Positions 38,696 to 46,712 of a DNA stretch of 46,712 bases are shown here, in pieces. The translations under genes were made by a program, and so were the position numbers. The stretch is from contig CALZRN010000004.1 of NCBI GenBank assembly GCA_945828585.1, positions 1 to 46,712 of the forward strand. Direction: 5' to 3'. The DNA is from an uncultured Bacteroidales bacterium (lineage in GTDB: Bacteria; Bacteroidota; Bacteroidia; Bacteroidales; Paludibacteraceae). The notes under the pieces are model-generated. The model had not been told where the DNA came from and ran no database searches. It saw only the letters and a program-made list of their open reading frames with translations. How positions within the stretch are numbered: position 1 is the first letter of the stretch; the number at the start of each line of letters is the position of its first letter.

Positions 38696-40483
38696 ATGAA
38701 TGAAGAATTGAAACAAGTAATGGCAGTCGCCGAGGCTTGGACGAAAGAGCCGTTTGACGCGGAAACTCGCGCACAAGTGAAGGCGATGATGGAGGCAGAG
38801 GACAAGACCGAGCTCCTCGACGCTTTCTATCGTACCCTCGAATTCGGTACCGGCGGTCTGCGCGGCATCATGGGTCCGGGTACGAACCGTATGAACAAGT
38901 ACATCGTTGCGATGGCAACGCAGGGTTACGCCAACTACATGCTGAAAGTGCAGAAAGAAGGCGGTTTTGAGCACGTGCAGGACGGTCGTGTAGCGGTTGT
39001 CGTTGGTCACGACTGCCGTAATAACGGTCGGCTCTTCGCGGAGACGGTAGCCAATATCTTCTCTGCGAACGGCATCAAGGTGTATCTCTTTGAGAGCCTG
39101 CGTCCAACGCCGGAGGTGAGCTTCGCTATCCGGCATCTCAAATGTCAGGGCGGTGTGAACGTGACGGCTTCTCATAACCCGAAAGAGTACAACGGCTATA
39201 AAGCCTACTGGGAGGACGGTTCGCAGGTGCTGCAGCCGCATGACCAGGGTATCATCGACGAGGTGAATAAAGTGACCCTTGCGGATGTCAAATGGGAGGC
39301 GAACAAGGACCTTATCGAGATCATCGGCGGTGAGATGGATTACGACTACATGATGGCGGTTAAGTCCGTTATGATCGACCAGGAGACTATCCTTCGTCAG
39401 AAAGACCTCAATATCGTCTATACCCCGATGCACGGAGCCGGTCGTCAGATCGTGCCGTTGTGTCTGCGTAGCTGGGGATTCCAAAACATCCACGTAGTAC
39501 CGGAGCAGATGGTCATCGACGGTAACTTCCCGACGGTAGTCAGCCCGAACCCCGAGAACGCTGAGGCGATGACGCTTGGTATGAAACTCGGTACGAAGCT
39601 TGGTGCCGATCTCGTTATCGCGAGTGACCCGGATGCGGACCGTATCGCTATCGTCTGCCGCAACGACAAGGGCGAGTGGGTCATCATCAACGGCAACCAG
39701 ACCAACATCATGTTCCACTACTACATCATCAATAACATGAAGCGGCTGGGTAAGTTCCGCGACGACATGTATATCGTCAAGACCATCGTGACCTCGGAGC
39801 TCATCCGTAAGATTGCGGACGCTCAGGGCGTTACCCTCACCGATGAATACACCGGCTTCAAGTGGATCGCCAACCGTATCCGTATGTGGGAAGGCAAGCG
39901 TAAGTATATCGGTGGCGGTGAGGAGAGCTTCGGCTTCCTGCCGTACGACGCCGTTCGCGATAAATGTTCGCCTTCGGCTATCTGCTTGATCTGCGAGATC
40001 GCAGCCTACGCGAAGGACAACGGCATGACGCTGTACGACTATCTGCTGAAGATCTACGCCGACTACGGCTTCCAACGCGAGACGACGATCAATGTCGTTC
40101 GTCCGGGTAAGACCGGCGCGGAGGAGATCCAGCAGATGATGAAGGACTACCGCGCTAATGCGCCGAAAGAGATCGCCGGCGAGAAGGTATGCCTCATCAA
40201 GGACTATAAGACCCTCGAGCAGAAGAAATTGGTAAATGGTAAATGGGAAAATGAGAAAATCGAAATGCCTCTGAACGCGACGAGCAATGTGCTGCAGTAT
40301 TTCACCGAGGGCGGTCTCAAAGTCTCCGTTCGTCCGTCGGGTACCGAGCCGAAGATCAAGTTCTATTTCGAGATCCCGGTCAAGACCGAGATCGGCAAAC
40401 CCTTCACCGGTGCCGACTACGAGCGCTGCACTGCGGAAGCGGAAGCCCGTGTTCCGGAAATCAAGAAGAGCCTGGGACTCTAA
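38696..40483 (+). CDS. phosphoglucomutase/phosphomannomutase
   Basis: Alpha-D-phosphohexomutase of 595 aa, interconverting glucose-1-P and glucose-6-P (or mannose forms); it links glycolysis with the glycogen synthase and dTDP-rhamnose genes also present here. Catalytic Ser159 in TASHNPKEYNGYKAYW, metal loop DPDADR from D311, sugar-binding GEESFGF and the C-terminal phosphate loop RPSGTEPKIKFY. Starts at ATG 38696, 30 bases after hflX. Near the end, KLVNGKWENEK is encoded by GGTAAATGGTAAATGGG, resembling the word repeats, but the length fits the family. Confidence 0.93.
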   Translation: MNEELKQVMAVAEAWTKEPFDAETRAQVKAMMEAEDKTELLDAFYRTLEFGTGGLRGIMGPGTNRMNKYIVAMATQGYANYMLKVQKEGGFEHVQDGRVAVVVGHDCRNNGRLFAETVANIFSANGIKVYLFESLRPTPEVSFAIRHLKCQGGVNVTASHNPKEYNGYKAYWEDGSQVLQPHDQGIIDEVNKVTLADVKWEANKDLIEIIGGEMDYDYMMAVKSVMIDQETILRQKDLNIVYTPMHGAGRQIVPLCLRSWGFQNIHVVPEQMVIDGNFPTVVSPNPENAEAMTLGMKLGTKLGADLVIASDPDADRIAIVCRNDKGEWVIINGNQTNIMFHYYIINNMKRLGKFRDDMYIVKTIVTSELIRKIADAQGVTLTDEYTGFKWIANRIRMWEGKRKYIGGGEESFGFLPYDAVRDKCSPSAICLICEIAAYAKDNGMTLYDYLLKIYADYGFQRETTINVVRPGKTGAEEIQQMMKDYRANAPKEIAGEKVCLIKDYKTLEQKKLVNGKWENEKIEMPLNATSNVLQYFTEGGLKVSVRPSGTEPKIKFYFEIPVKTEIGKPFTGADYERCTAEAEARVPEIKKSLGL

Positions 40484-40497
40484 TCTCCCCTCTTGCA

Positions 40498-40556
40498 TCC
40501 GCCAAACTTGGCGGATATAAATAAGGTACGCGCACCCGCGCGTACCTTTGTTTTTG
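40498..40556 (+). terminator. hairpin and strong terminator after phosphoglucomutase
   Basis: A first stem ATCCGCC/GGCGGAT (about 40497-40516) is followed by AAGGTACGCGC-ACCC-GCGCGTACCTT, a perfect 11-base stem (40523-40548), and the T-rich run TTTGTTTTTG. Confidence 0.9.
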
Positions 40557-40593
40557 TCTCCTTCCCCTTTGCCCTTCGTCCCCTTCTCGCGCA

Positions 40594-40877
40594 TTTTTGC
40601 GCGAGCCCTTACATTGTTCATTGCGTCCGGATATTATCCGGACACGGCTCCGCCGTCCTGTATGTCTGTTTCCGGCGGATTGTATCCGCCGTTTTCTTTT
40701 TCCCTTTTGCGCGAGCCCTTACTTTGTTCATTGCGTCCGGATATTATCCGGACACGGCTCCGCCGTCCTATATGTCTGTTTCCAGCGGATTGTAACCGCC
40801 GTTTTCTTTTTCCCTTTTGCGCGAGCCCTTTCTTTGTTCATTGCGTCCGGATATTATCCGGACACGGCTCCGCCGTC
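40594..40877. repeat. tandem repeat, 110-base period, 2.6 copies, made of hairpins
   Basis: The word TTGCGTCCGG recurs at 40621, 40731 and 40841, exactly 110 bases apart. Each copy has GTCCGGAT-ATT-ATCCGGAC, ACGGC-TCC-GCCGT and GGCGGAT-TGT-ATCCGCC (second copy with two changes), joined by pyrimidine-rich TTTTCTTTTTCCCTTTTGCG. The open frames across it simply follow the repeat and are not genes. Not CRISPR: units are adjacent and have no unique spacers. Confidence 0.9.
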
Positions 40878-40917
40878 ATTAATTCGTAATTTTTAATTTT
40901 TAATTTTTAATTCTTTA
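40878..40917. repeat. AATTTTT word tract over the stop of the 133-aa gene
   Basis: TTAATTCGTAATTTTTAATT and further TTTTTAATT copies; the TAA of the small minus-strand gene (40893-40895) and its last residues (ELKIKN) are encoded in it. Confidence 0.65.
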
Positions 40918-41294
40918 TATATCTGCACATACACATACGTGTACAGACTCCCGTACCCCTTCTCGCCTTCTTGTAACCCGGCGCGATACGCTTGGAACCG
41001 CTCCTGCCACTCCTTCGCCTCGGCTACTGCCTCCGCGGTACACTCCTCCGGCTTGCGGGCGGCTTTCTCGATGGCGTGGGCGCGTTTCTGGGCGGCCTTG
41101 ATCAGCTCCCGGTTCTTCGTTGCACCCTCGGACCACGCACCCTCATGTTTCTGCATGAAATAAATCTGGTGTTCGCTCCCGCTCCCTTTCCGGTGACGCG
41201 ACACCAAACGCATGCCGTGGCTCTCACCGTATTTCTTGCTGTCCAGAGCCCCCGTCAGTTGATCTACAACTACATGATACTTTACTTTTCCCAT
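40893..41294 (-). CDS. small basic hypothetical protein, 133 aa
   Basis: No named function. It begins MGKVKYHVVVDQLTGALDSKKYGE and continues with basic, Lys/Arg-rich segments and a helix rich in Ala and Glu (about residues 62-105), ending KELKIKN, where the last residues come from a word-repeat tract. Small proteins of this general layout (an N-terminal beta stretch, then charged helices) are frequent in Bacteroidales and remain uncharacterised. It stands between two hairpin arrays (40594-40877 and 41697-41919), has a long leader of about 320 bases, and its start is preceded by CCCTTACGGG, a short palindrome. It is unclear whether the neighbours use or ignore it. Confidence 0.7.
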   Translation of the reverse strand: MGKVKYHVVVDQLTGALDSKKYGESHGMRLVSRHRKGSGSEHQIYFMQKHEGAWSEGATKNRELIKAAQKRAHAIEKAARKPEECTAEAVAEAKEWQERFQAYRAGLQEGEKGYGSLYTYVYVQIYKELKIKN

Positions 41295-41621
41295 AAAAAT
41301 GTTTTTTAGGTTTATGTCTTTGAGTGCTTTTTCCCGTAAGGGTTTGGGATTTTGGAGATAAAAAGGACTAAAAGTTTACTTTTAAGGCATTTTTAGCAAC
41401 AAAAGCACGGAAGTGCGTAGCACAAAAGCACTTAAAGGGTTTTATTGGTTTTTGTTTAATTTTGGTGCATCAGTATTAAGAATATATAATTGCTACTCGG
41501 ATACATAGTATGCTAGACCATACCTAGACCATACCTAGACGATATAACCTACCTCACAGGCACATCTCCTTACTGTCCTTTACCTCTGCAACCCCCATTT
41601 GTCCGTTTTTTTCTTTCCCGC
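41295..41621 (-). other. long leader of the 133-aa gene with a 14-codon ORF and word tract
   Basis: No other gene fits these 327 bases. Behind a good -7 box (41622-41631), the first open frame is MGVAEVKDSKEMCL (41554-41598), a possible leader peptide. Then come tandem CTAGGTATGGT words (41511-41545), an AT-rich part, GTGCTTTTGTGCTACGCAC and AGTGCG-type palindromic pieces near 41400-41440, and CCCTTACGGG near 41332. No known riboswitch is recognised. Confidence 0.4.
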
Positions 41622-41631
41622 TGCAAAGATA
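41622..41631 (-). promoter_or_regulatory. -7 box reading towards the 133-aa gene
   Basis: Minus strand TATCTTTGCA. Its leader begins in the 41295-41621 region. Confidence 0.65.
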
Positions 41632-41696
41632 CAAAAAAAATCTGAGATATGCAAATTTTGTTCCCATTTTCGGTGATTTACAAAAACCGGCGAGGT

Positions 41697-41919
41697 TACC
41701 CCCCCCGCCGATTTTCTTTGTTCCTTTCTCGTGCATCCTTGCGCGAGTTTTCTTTCTTGGCACTTTCGCGGGGTATTATCCCGCTTGACTGTGTCTTTTT
41801 TCGCGGGATATTATCCCGCTTTTATTTTCTTCTTTTTCAGGGCAATTCGATTGCCCGCCTTGTATGTCCGTTTCTGCGGAATTATATTCCGCCCACCGCA
41901 CGGTGCATTGATGCACCGT
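41697..41919. repeat. hairpin array downstream of the adhesin gene
   Basis: Five hairpins in 160 bases: GCGGGGT-ATT-ATCCCGC (41768), GCGGGAT-ATT-ATCCCGC (41803), GGGCAAT-TCG-ATTGCCC (41840), GCGGAAT-TAT-ATTCCGC (41876) and ACGGTGCAT-TG-ATGCACCGT (41900). Separated by TTTTCTTTTT runs and TGTATGTCCGTTTC, the same linkers as in the 40.6 kb array. The last hairpin is 8 bases from the adhesin stop codon. Confidence 0.85.
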
Positions 41920-41927
41920 CATCCGCT

Positions 41928-44900
41928 TTATCGTACTTCCTGCCCGGTAATGGTATATACCTTCTCCCCGCGGAGGATGAAGATTTGACCGTTGATGAGG
42001 ATCTTACGAACAACGTCTCTCTTTTGAGATGAAGTGTTATCTATATTTTTAGTAACCTCGGTACACTGAGCGTCCAAATGTAGATTTTTAATTTCCCATG
42101 TCGCATAGTTATTCGCTGCGCTTGTGTACTTGAATCCGAATACAGTATGCTCACCTACTTTATCAAGAGGAACATTAACGACAACATCCACGTAAGTCCA
42201 ACTGGTATTGGATGCATAAGGCGAAATGGGGAGTTGCTGCCATGAGGAGGATTCTACACTGCCCTGATAGTCAGCAGAGATCCATAATGTCATTTCGCTC
42301 TCAAAATCTACTGCATCTCGGTGTACATGGCTGAACGAAAGTGTAATATTCTCCTTTTCGTTCAAATCTTGCTGTGGAGTCAATAACCATGCAGAAACTC
42401 CTCCGCGCTTCTTGCTTACTGCGCCATATCTGCTATTCCAAGTCCACACTTCCGCATTGTTAGTGGACATTTCGCCCCAGTCGCTCTCGCCGGTTGTTAA
42501 CCAATCCATGTGAACACAACCGCTTACCGGTTTTTCTGTAGCCGTGTAGGTCGCGGTATAATCAGCATCTGCCGTTGCAGCAACGATAGTCGGAGACCAA
42601 CCATCGAACAAATAAGTGTACTGCTCATCTTCGGGGCGTACTGGCGTAGTGCCGTCATAAGCAGGCATATCACCTTCTTCCACTTGGCTGCTTTGTAATA
42701 CCGTTCCGTCCCAGTTGAGGAAGCGGATGGTGTAGTAAGTGGGTTGTGGTTTGGTTGTAGCCGTGTAGGTTGCGATATAATCAGCATCTGCCGTTGCAGC
42801 AACGATAGTCGGAGACCAACCATCGAACAAATAAGTGTACTGCTCATCTTCGGGGCGTACTGGCGTAGTGCCGTCATAAGCAGGCATATCACCTTCTTCC
42901 ACTTGGCTGCTTTGTAATACCGTTCCGTCCCAGTTGAGGAAGCGGATGGTGTAATAAGTCGGTTGAGGAGGTGTAGAGCCTTCGCAAATAGCATCTAATT
43001 GTAGATTCTTTATAGACCAATAGGCATAACTTACACTTGCGCCTCCGTATGAAAATCCAAAAACTGTATTTTCGCCCACATATTGCTTTTTAACATTTAT
43101 TACGGCTGTTTTATATCTCGGAATTGTAAGTTTTTGCCACTCGTCATCTTCTCTATCTTTGAAATCAGCACAAACCCAAAGTGTCAAATCTTGTGTAGAT
43201 ATATCTGAAGATACGTGGCTAAAGGATAATGTTACAGATGACATATTAGATAAGTCTTTAGCGGGTGTCCTTAAGAAATCATAGTTTGTTCCATGTATAG
43301 TAGCTCCACTATTTACATGATAGCCCCATAAACCATTATCACTTACAATTTCTCCCAAGCCATCTTGTCCAGTCTGTAGCCATATTTCATGTATGTCTTC
43401 GCATTCTCCTGAAGACGTTTTAAGCGTGTCATATTGTGCCGTATAAGTAGCATTACCGGTAACGGGAGTCAACTCCGGCACCCAGCCTGTGAATGTATAA
43501 GAGTAAATACCGTTTGACGGTTTGGCTGGATCTGTATGAGATGGCATTGAACCATAGTCATATTCTACTTGATCAATGATTGCTCCATCATTATCTTGGA
43601 ATGTAATAGTATATTTTTTTAGTTCAAACTCTGCTGTAAACGCTGTATCTTGTGTTATCACTACACGACGCGAGTTTCTCGTCTCTCCATCATTCCATTG
43701 TACAAAACGATAACCGGTATTTGGAGTGGCGTAAAGAGAGATGCTTTGCATATATTCTGCTTGCTCATGATAGGAGACCGAACCTTGATTTGGATCATAT
43801 ATCACCGATACAGAGTAGGTATTTTTCGCTAAAGATGCTACATAGAGTTTATGCTCGGTGACAGTAACTGTACGTGGATTGTCTGTATTTCCATCAGACC
43901 ATTGAACAAAATGGTAACCATAATTTGGTTCTACAGCAATAGTAACAACACTTCCGTACTCATATTCTCCCTCGCCTGTTAACGTGCACCATGTTTCTTG
44001 AGTTGCGGTGGACGTTCCGACTTTGATTTCATATAAAGTCTTAGCGAACAGAGCTTTAAACGTAGTGTCTTGAGTAATAATAACCGTTCGTGGGTTATCA
44101 TGAACGCCATCAGCCCAACCCGCGAAATGGTATCCCTCCGTTGGAATAGGCATCAATTTGACAGACTCTTGGCATTCAACTTCAGTAGGTCCGTATCCTC
44201 CTATTTGATCATATATACCGCCTTGTTCTTCGTTGACTATTTTTGTAATAGTATATGTTGCTTTGGCAAAATAAGCAATATATGTTTTGTTCTCCGTGAC
44301 TGTAACTATACGTGGGTTGTCTGTATTGCCGTCATTCCATTTGTCAAAGCGATAGCAGTCCGCAGGGGTCGCAGAAATGGTTACTTGGTCTTGGTATAGT
44401 GCAGAATCACTCCCCGAAGTTGTACCATACTGATCATTGAGAGTAATAGCTGAGATACTATATGAATTCTTCGCAAACTCTGCGGTAAACGTAGTGTCCT
44501 GCATAAAGTCGATTGAACGAGGATTATCGATATTACCATCATTCCATTGCACGAAATGGTAACCGCTGTTAGCTATCGCGGAGATAGTTACTAATTCGCC
44601 TACACTGTATTTACCGGCTCCTTTAACAGTACCCATTTCTGTGTTATTAACGGACAAAGAAAGAGTGGTCTTAAACCCGCCTACAGTAATATCCCGCTCG
44701 GCATAAACTCCGGAACCGTCAATGGCTGTGGCGCGAACTCTGACAGTACCGTTTCTTCCCTCGGTATTAGCTACTAACAAGCCGCTACTGTTGATGGTCG
44801 CCACTCCTTCTCCACTAACGATTTCCCATTTGACTTGTTTGAAGGTAGCTGAAATAGGTGACGTCTCTACATACAGATGCAGTACGTTTTGAGACGGAGA

Positions 44901-46712
44901 AAGCTCTACGGTACGCTCCATTGCCAGAATCGTCATCTGCTCTACCAATGTCGCTTGTACGGAAGAAGCGGAAGCCATTATATTACTGTGTCCGTTGCGG
45001 ATTTGTCTTGCTTGAGGCATACGCTTGATGGCAGGCGCATTAGCTGCTGGAGCGCTAATTGTCCATTCTTCCGTAAACGCTTCGTTGGAATAGGCGATTG
45101 CATAGTAGCCGTTTGCTATAGGATTGTTGTCCGTGTAGGTACATTCATCTCCCGCAACTGTAGCAAAGACTTGCATGTTCGAAGCAGAAGAACCCCTCAG
45201 AATTTGGTAGGAGTCCACTACATCGCCTTGATAATAAGTCCAATAGAGGTTAATAGCCCCATTTAGACCATAGTTAGTCTGCAAATGCGGCGTTTTATGC
45301 GGTTTACTCTTAGGACTTTCGCCTCCGTATATAGAGGTGTACGCTATGCAATAGGAATTGCTCTTTACCGATGGATCAGAAGAATTGTCTATCCATTGTC
45401 CGGCGGAAACAGGAAGCTTGGCTTGTTTTACCCAGTTATTGGTTTTGCCTTCCTCTTTATATACAATCACGCTATCCACATACGCAGGCAGGTTCGCCGG
45501 TGCATCCCAAGTAACCATATTCTTTCCGGTAGTAGCGTCTACCATGACCAAAGAGATAGCAGGTGCATTACCGTTCCCTACAATGGTTGTGGAATCACGG
45601 AATGTATTCACCTCTCCGCAAACAGGATTATTCTGATAGAATTCAATCCAACCTATCTCGGAATCATTGGGAGAAGTTCCACTAAAACGAACACGGAAGA
45701 TACGGGAATCCTTCTTGGGCAATACATATCCTGTGCAGTTGTCCGAAGTACGGAGAGCGAGGTTATCCAAATTCAAGTAGTTCTCCGGTAACATTACCTC
45801 TACCCATGAGTTATTCAATACTCGCTCAGGAAGGGCGAAAGTAAGGTCTTTTTGTGCGTTCTGCACATAGATAACCCGGGACGAAGTCTTGCCGTTCAGA
45901 GTTGCAGTCACGGTTTTAACGCCTTCCGTTGCCCATGAAACAGTGTATGTGCCATCGTTGTTTTGAGATGCCGTACCGCCGTTAAAGTTCCACGATATGC
46001 TGCCATTGTTCGTGCCTGTATAGGCAACTGTAACCGGCTCATTGAGGCAAGTATTGGCGGGCATGGAGATCAGAACCTGAGGTTGTACCGTAAAGGTATA
46101 TACCGCGGACATAGGACTATGGGCGTTCCAAAGGTCTATAGACTGGATTTGGAACTCGTAGGTCTGTCCGCCGGTGAACTTGTCAATAGGAATGAAGTAA
46201 CTGGTACCTGTAAAGTATGCATATCCCGGAATAATGGCAGCTTCATCATATAAGCCGTTTACAGGCGAGATGACAAAAGCATTATCCGTTCCGACTGACA
46301 TTCCTTGTTTCTTGACACTGATATTGTATCGCATCTGGGCATATGGTGTCTCTTTATCTTTGGCAGCGTCCCAATACAAATATACGCCATCACTTTCTTG
46401 TACAGCTCGTAAGTTGGTCGGCACAGCAGGGACTGCGTTCCGGATATTACTTTTGAGTATATACTCATTCAAGTCCGGCACACCATCACCATTTAAATCT
46501 ACAAAAGGATAGGTGTCTATATCACGAATGAATGTATAACTACTTTCATTGATATATTGACAAGAAACCGTACAATCATCATACATATATATTACGAATA
46601 CTTTTGCTGCTGAAGAGTTTCCTGTAGATATAAAATCAAGATAACCATTGTTATCAAAATCATATCCCACCTTTAAATATCTGGTTTCTAACTCATTTAA
46701 CTGAAAATCGCT
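41928..46712 (-). CDS. giant secreted repeat adhesin (partial, enters from right edge)
   Basis: The frame is open to the window edge; at least 1594 residues are present and the true start is missing. Order from the N-terminal side: Ca-binding FG-GAP/VCBS-like loops (DFDNNGYLDF, DLNGDGVPDL), a fibronectin-type domain, a PKD/Ig-like domain, more fibronectin-like domains, a BIG_2-like domain (about 595-670), five divergent InlB-type B repeats with GYHFVQW(N/S)DGNTDNPR, an InlB B-repeat, a jelly-roll (about 1150-1290), two nearly identical InlB repeats, a second jelly-roll, and a tail KILINGQIFILRGEKVYTITGQEVR. That tail probably replaces or forms the T9SS signal. Likely a cell-surface adhesin or glycan-binding protein. 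Lower GC than the middle of the window. Confidence 0.85.
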   Translation of the reverse strand, partial: SDFQLNELETRYLKVGYDFDNNGYLDFISTGNSSAAKVFVIYMYDDCTVSCQYINESSYTFIRDIDTYPFVDLNGDGVPDLNEYILKSNIRNAVPAVPTNLRAVQESDGVYLYWDAAKDKETPYAQMRYNISVKKQGMSVGTDNAFVISPVNGLYDEAAIIPGYAYFTGTSYFIPIDKFTGGQTYEFQIQSIDLWNAHSPMSAVYTFTVQPQVLISMPANTCLNEPVTVAYTGTNNGSISWNFNGGTASQNNDGTYTVSWATEGVKTVTATLNGKTSSRVIYVQNAQKDLTFALPERVLNNSWVEVMLPENYLNLDNLALRTSDNCTGYVLPKKDSRIFRVRFSGTSPNDSEIGWIEFYQNNPVCGEVNTFRDSTTIVGNGNAPAISLVMVDATTGKNMVTWDAPANLPAYVDSVIVYKEEGKTNNWVKQAKLPVSAGQWIDNSSDPSVKSNSYCIAYTSIYGGESPKSKPHKTPHLQTNYGLNGAINLYWTYYQGDVVDSYQILRGSSASNMQVFATVAGDECTYTDNNPIANGYYAIAYSNEAFTEEWTISAPAANAPAIKRMPQARQIRNGHSNIMASASSVQATLVEQMTILAMERTVELSPSQNVLHLYVETSPISATFKQVKWEIVSGEGVATINSSGLLVANTEGRNGTVRVRATAIDGSGVYAERDITVGGFKTTLSLSVNNTEMGTVKGAGKYSVGELVTISAIANSGYHFVQWNDGNIDNPRSIDFMQDTTFTAEFAKNSYSISAITLNDQYGTTSGSDSALYQDQVTISATPADCYRFDKWNDGNTDNPRIVTVTENKTYIAYFAKATYTITKIVNEEQGGIYDQIGGYGPTEVECQESVKLMPIPTEGYHFAGWADGVHDNPRTVIITQDTTFKALFAKTLYEIKVGTSTATQETWCTLTGEGEYEYGSVVTIAVEPNYGYHFVQWSDGNTDNPRTVTVTEHKLYVASLAKNTYSVSVIYDPNQGSVSYHEQAEYMQSISLYATPNTGYRFVQWNDGETRNSRRVVITQDTAFTAEFELKKYTITFQDNDGAIIDQVEYDYGSMPSHTDPAKPSNGIYSYTFTGWVPELTPVTGNATYTAQYDTLKTSSGECEDIHEIWLQTGQDGLGEIVSDNGLWGYHVNSGATIHGTNYDFLRTPAKDLSNMSSVTLSFSHVSSDISTQDLTLWVCADFKDREDDEWQKLTIPRYKTAVINVKKQYVGENTVFGFSYGGASVSYAYWSIKNLQLDAICEGSTPPQPTYYTIRFLNWDGTVLQSSQVEEGDMPAYDGTTPVRPEDEQYTYLFDGWSPTIVAATADADYIATYTATTKPQPTYYTIRFLNWDGTVLQSSQVEEGDMPAYDGTTPVRPEDEQYTYLFDGWSPTIVAATADADYTATYTATEKPVSGCVHMDWLTTGESDWGEMSTNNAEVWTWNSRYGAVSKKRGGVSAWLLTPQQDLNEKENITLSFSHVHRDAVDFESEMTLWISADYQGSVESSSWQQLPISPYASNTSWTYVDVVVNVPLDKVGEHTVFGFKYTSAANNYATWEIKNLHLDAQCTEVTKNIDNTSSQKRDVVRKILINGQIFILRGEKVYTITGQEVR
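42542..42979. repeat. two tandem 219-base copies inside the adhesin
   Basis: CCGTGTAGGT begins at 42542 and again at 42761. The copies differ at only a handful of positions and encode two 73-residue InlB-type repeats (YYTIRFLNWDGTVLQSSQVE...). Their near identity points to a recent duplication. Confidence 0.9.

Noticed and set aside
38591-40621. 676-codon frame opposite phosphoglucomutase
   Set aside because: It is the antisense shadow of a well-conserved, codon-biased gene; its protein is low in family-like motifs and has no promoter.
40594-40877. CRISPR array
   Set aside because: The copies are directly adjacent with no unique spacers, the unit is 110 bases, and no cas gene is nearby.
40548-40896. 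Overlapping plus-strand frames of about 100 codons in the 110-base repeat
   Set aside because: The repeat length (110) is not a multiple of three, so frames merely rotate through the same DNA; no start region or promoter.
41554-41763. 69-codon minus-strand frame
   Set aside because: Its first part lies upstream of the -7 box at 41622-41631; only the last 14 codons could be translated from that promoter.

Overview
The window is a Bacteroidota, most likely Bacteroidales, chromosome segment from an anaerobic, type IX secretion (T9SS)-bearing lineage. The evidence is the Bacteroidetes -7 box (TAnnTTTG, usually followed by CA) in front of nearly every transcription unit, the almost complete lack of Shine-Dalgarno sequences, a PorX response regulator, large secreted adhesins, a TonB receptor, and typical Bacteroidales gene neighbourhoods such as pRiA4b-ORF3/miaA and PASTA/rluD. 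No genus can be named from sequence alone.

Layout. 1-2.9 kb: a visibly AT-rich accessory block on the minus strand with a WYL regulator, a 90-aa helical protein, a possible uracil-DNA-glycosylase-fold protein, a 194-aa protein and the start of a secreted protein; two promoters carry the same operator. 2.9-3.4 kb: non-coding, hairpin-rich. 3.4-12.8 kb: Cys-rich mini-lipoprotein, PASTA protein, rluD, then clc/obgE/adk, HU, rhomboid, an EEP hydrolase and porX. 12.9-15.3 kb: TonB receptor behind a TPP riboswitch. 15.4-21.2 kb: coupled operon pRiA4b-like/miaA/PKD lipoprotein/glycogen synthase/C69 dipeptidase. 21.3-28.3 kb: outer-membrane protein, MATE/pepD, an unusual feoB with an HMA protein, gapA. 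28.4-31.2 kb: RNase H-like gene directly behind tRNA-Arg(CCT), DUF2461, rfbD, rfbC. 31.3-34.3 kb: secreted Ig-like protein plus outer-membrane protein. 34.3-40.5 kb: recX/prmC, ribD, rpsO, hflX, phosphoglucomutase. 40.5-46.7 kb: hairpin arrays either side of a small unknown gene, then a very large repeat-built adhesin that runs off the right end.

Most genes are ordinary housekeeping. The unusual layer is a set of short repeat systems laid over them: (A) palindromic GC-rich elements, (B) units of constant flanks CTGTCAG...CGGTCTG around a variable but self-complementary core, (C) tandem AT-rich word tracts that often sit exactly on start or stop codons, and (D) hairpins of the form arm-AT-NNN-AT-arm'. 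A, B and C occur in frame inside conserved genes (rluD, glycogen synthase, C69 peptidase, pepD, prmC, ribD, hflX) as well as between genes. Other notable points are three transcripts that look leaderless (porX, prmC, hflX), a FeoB with an eroded GTPase domain, and a secreted-protein reading frame that continues in phase from the left window edge to the right edge, as if the molecule or contig were circular.
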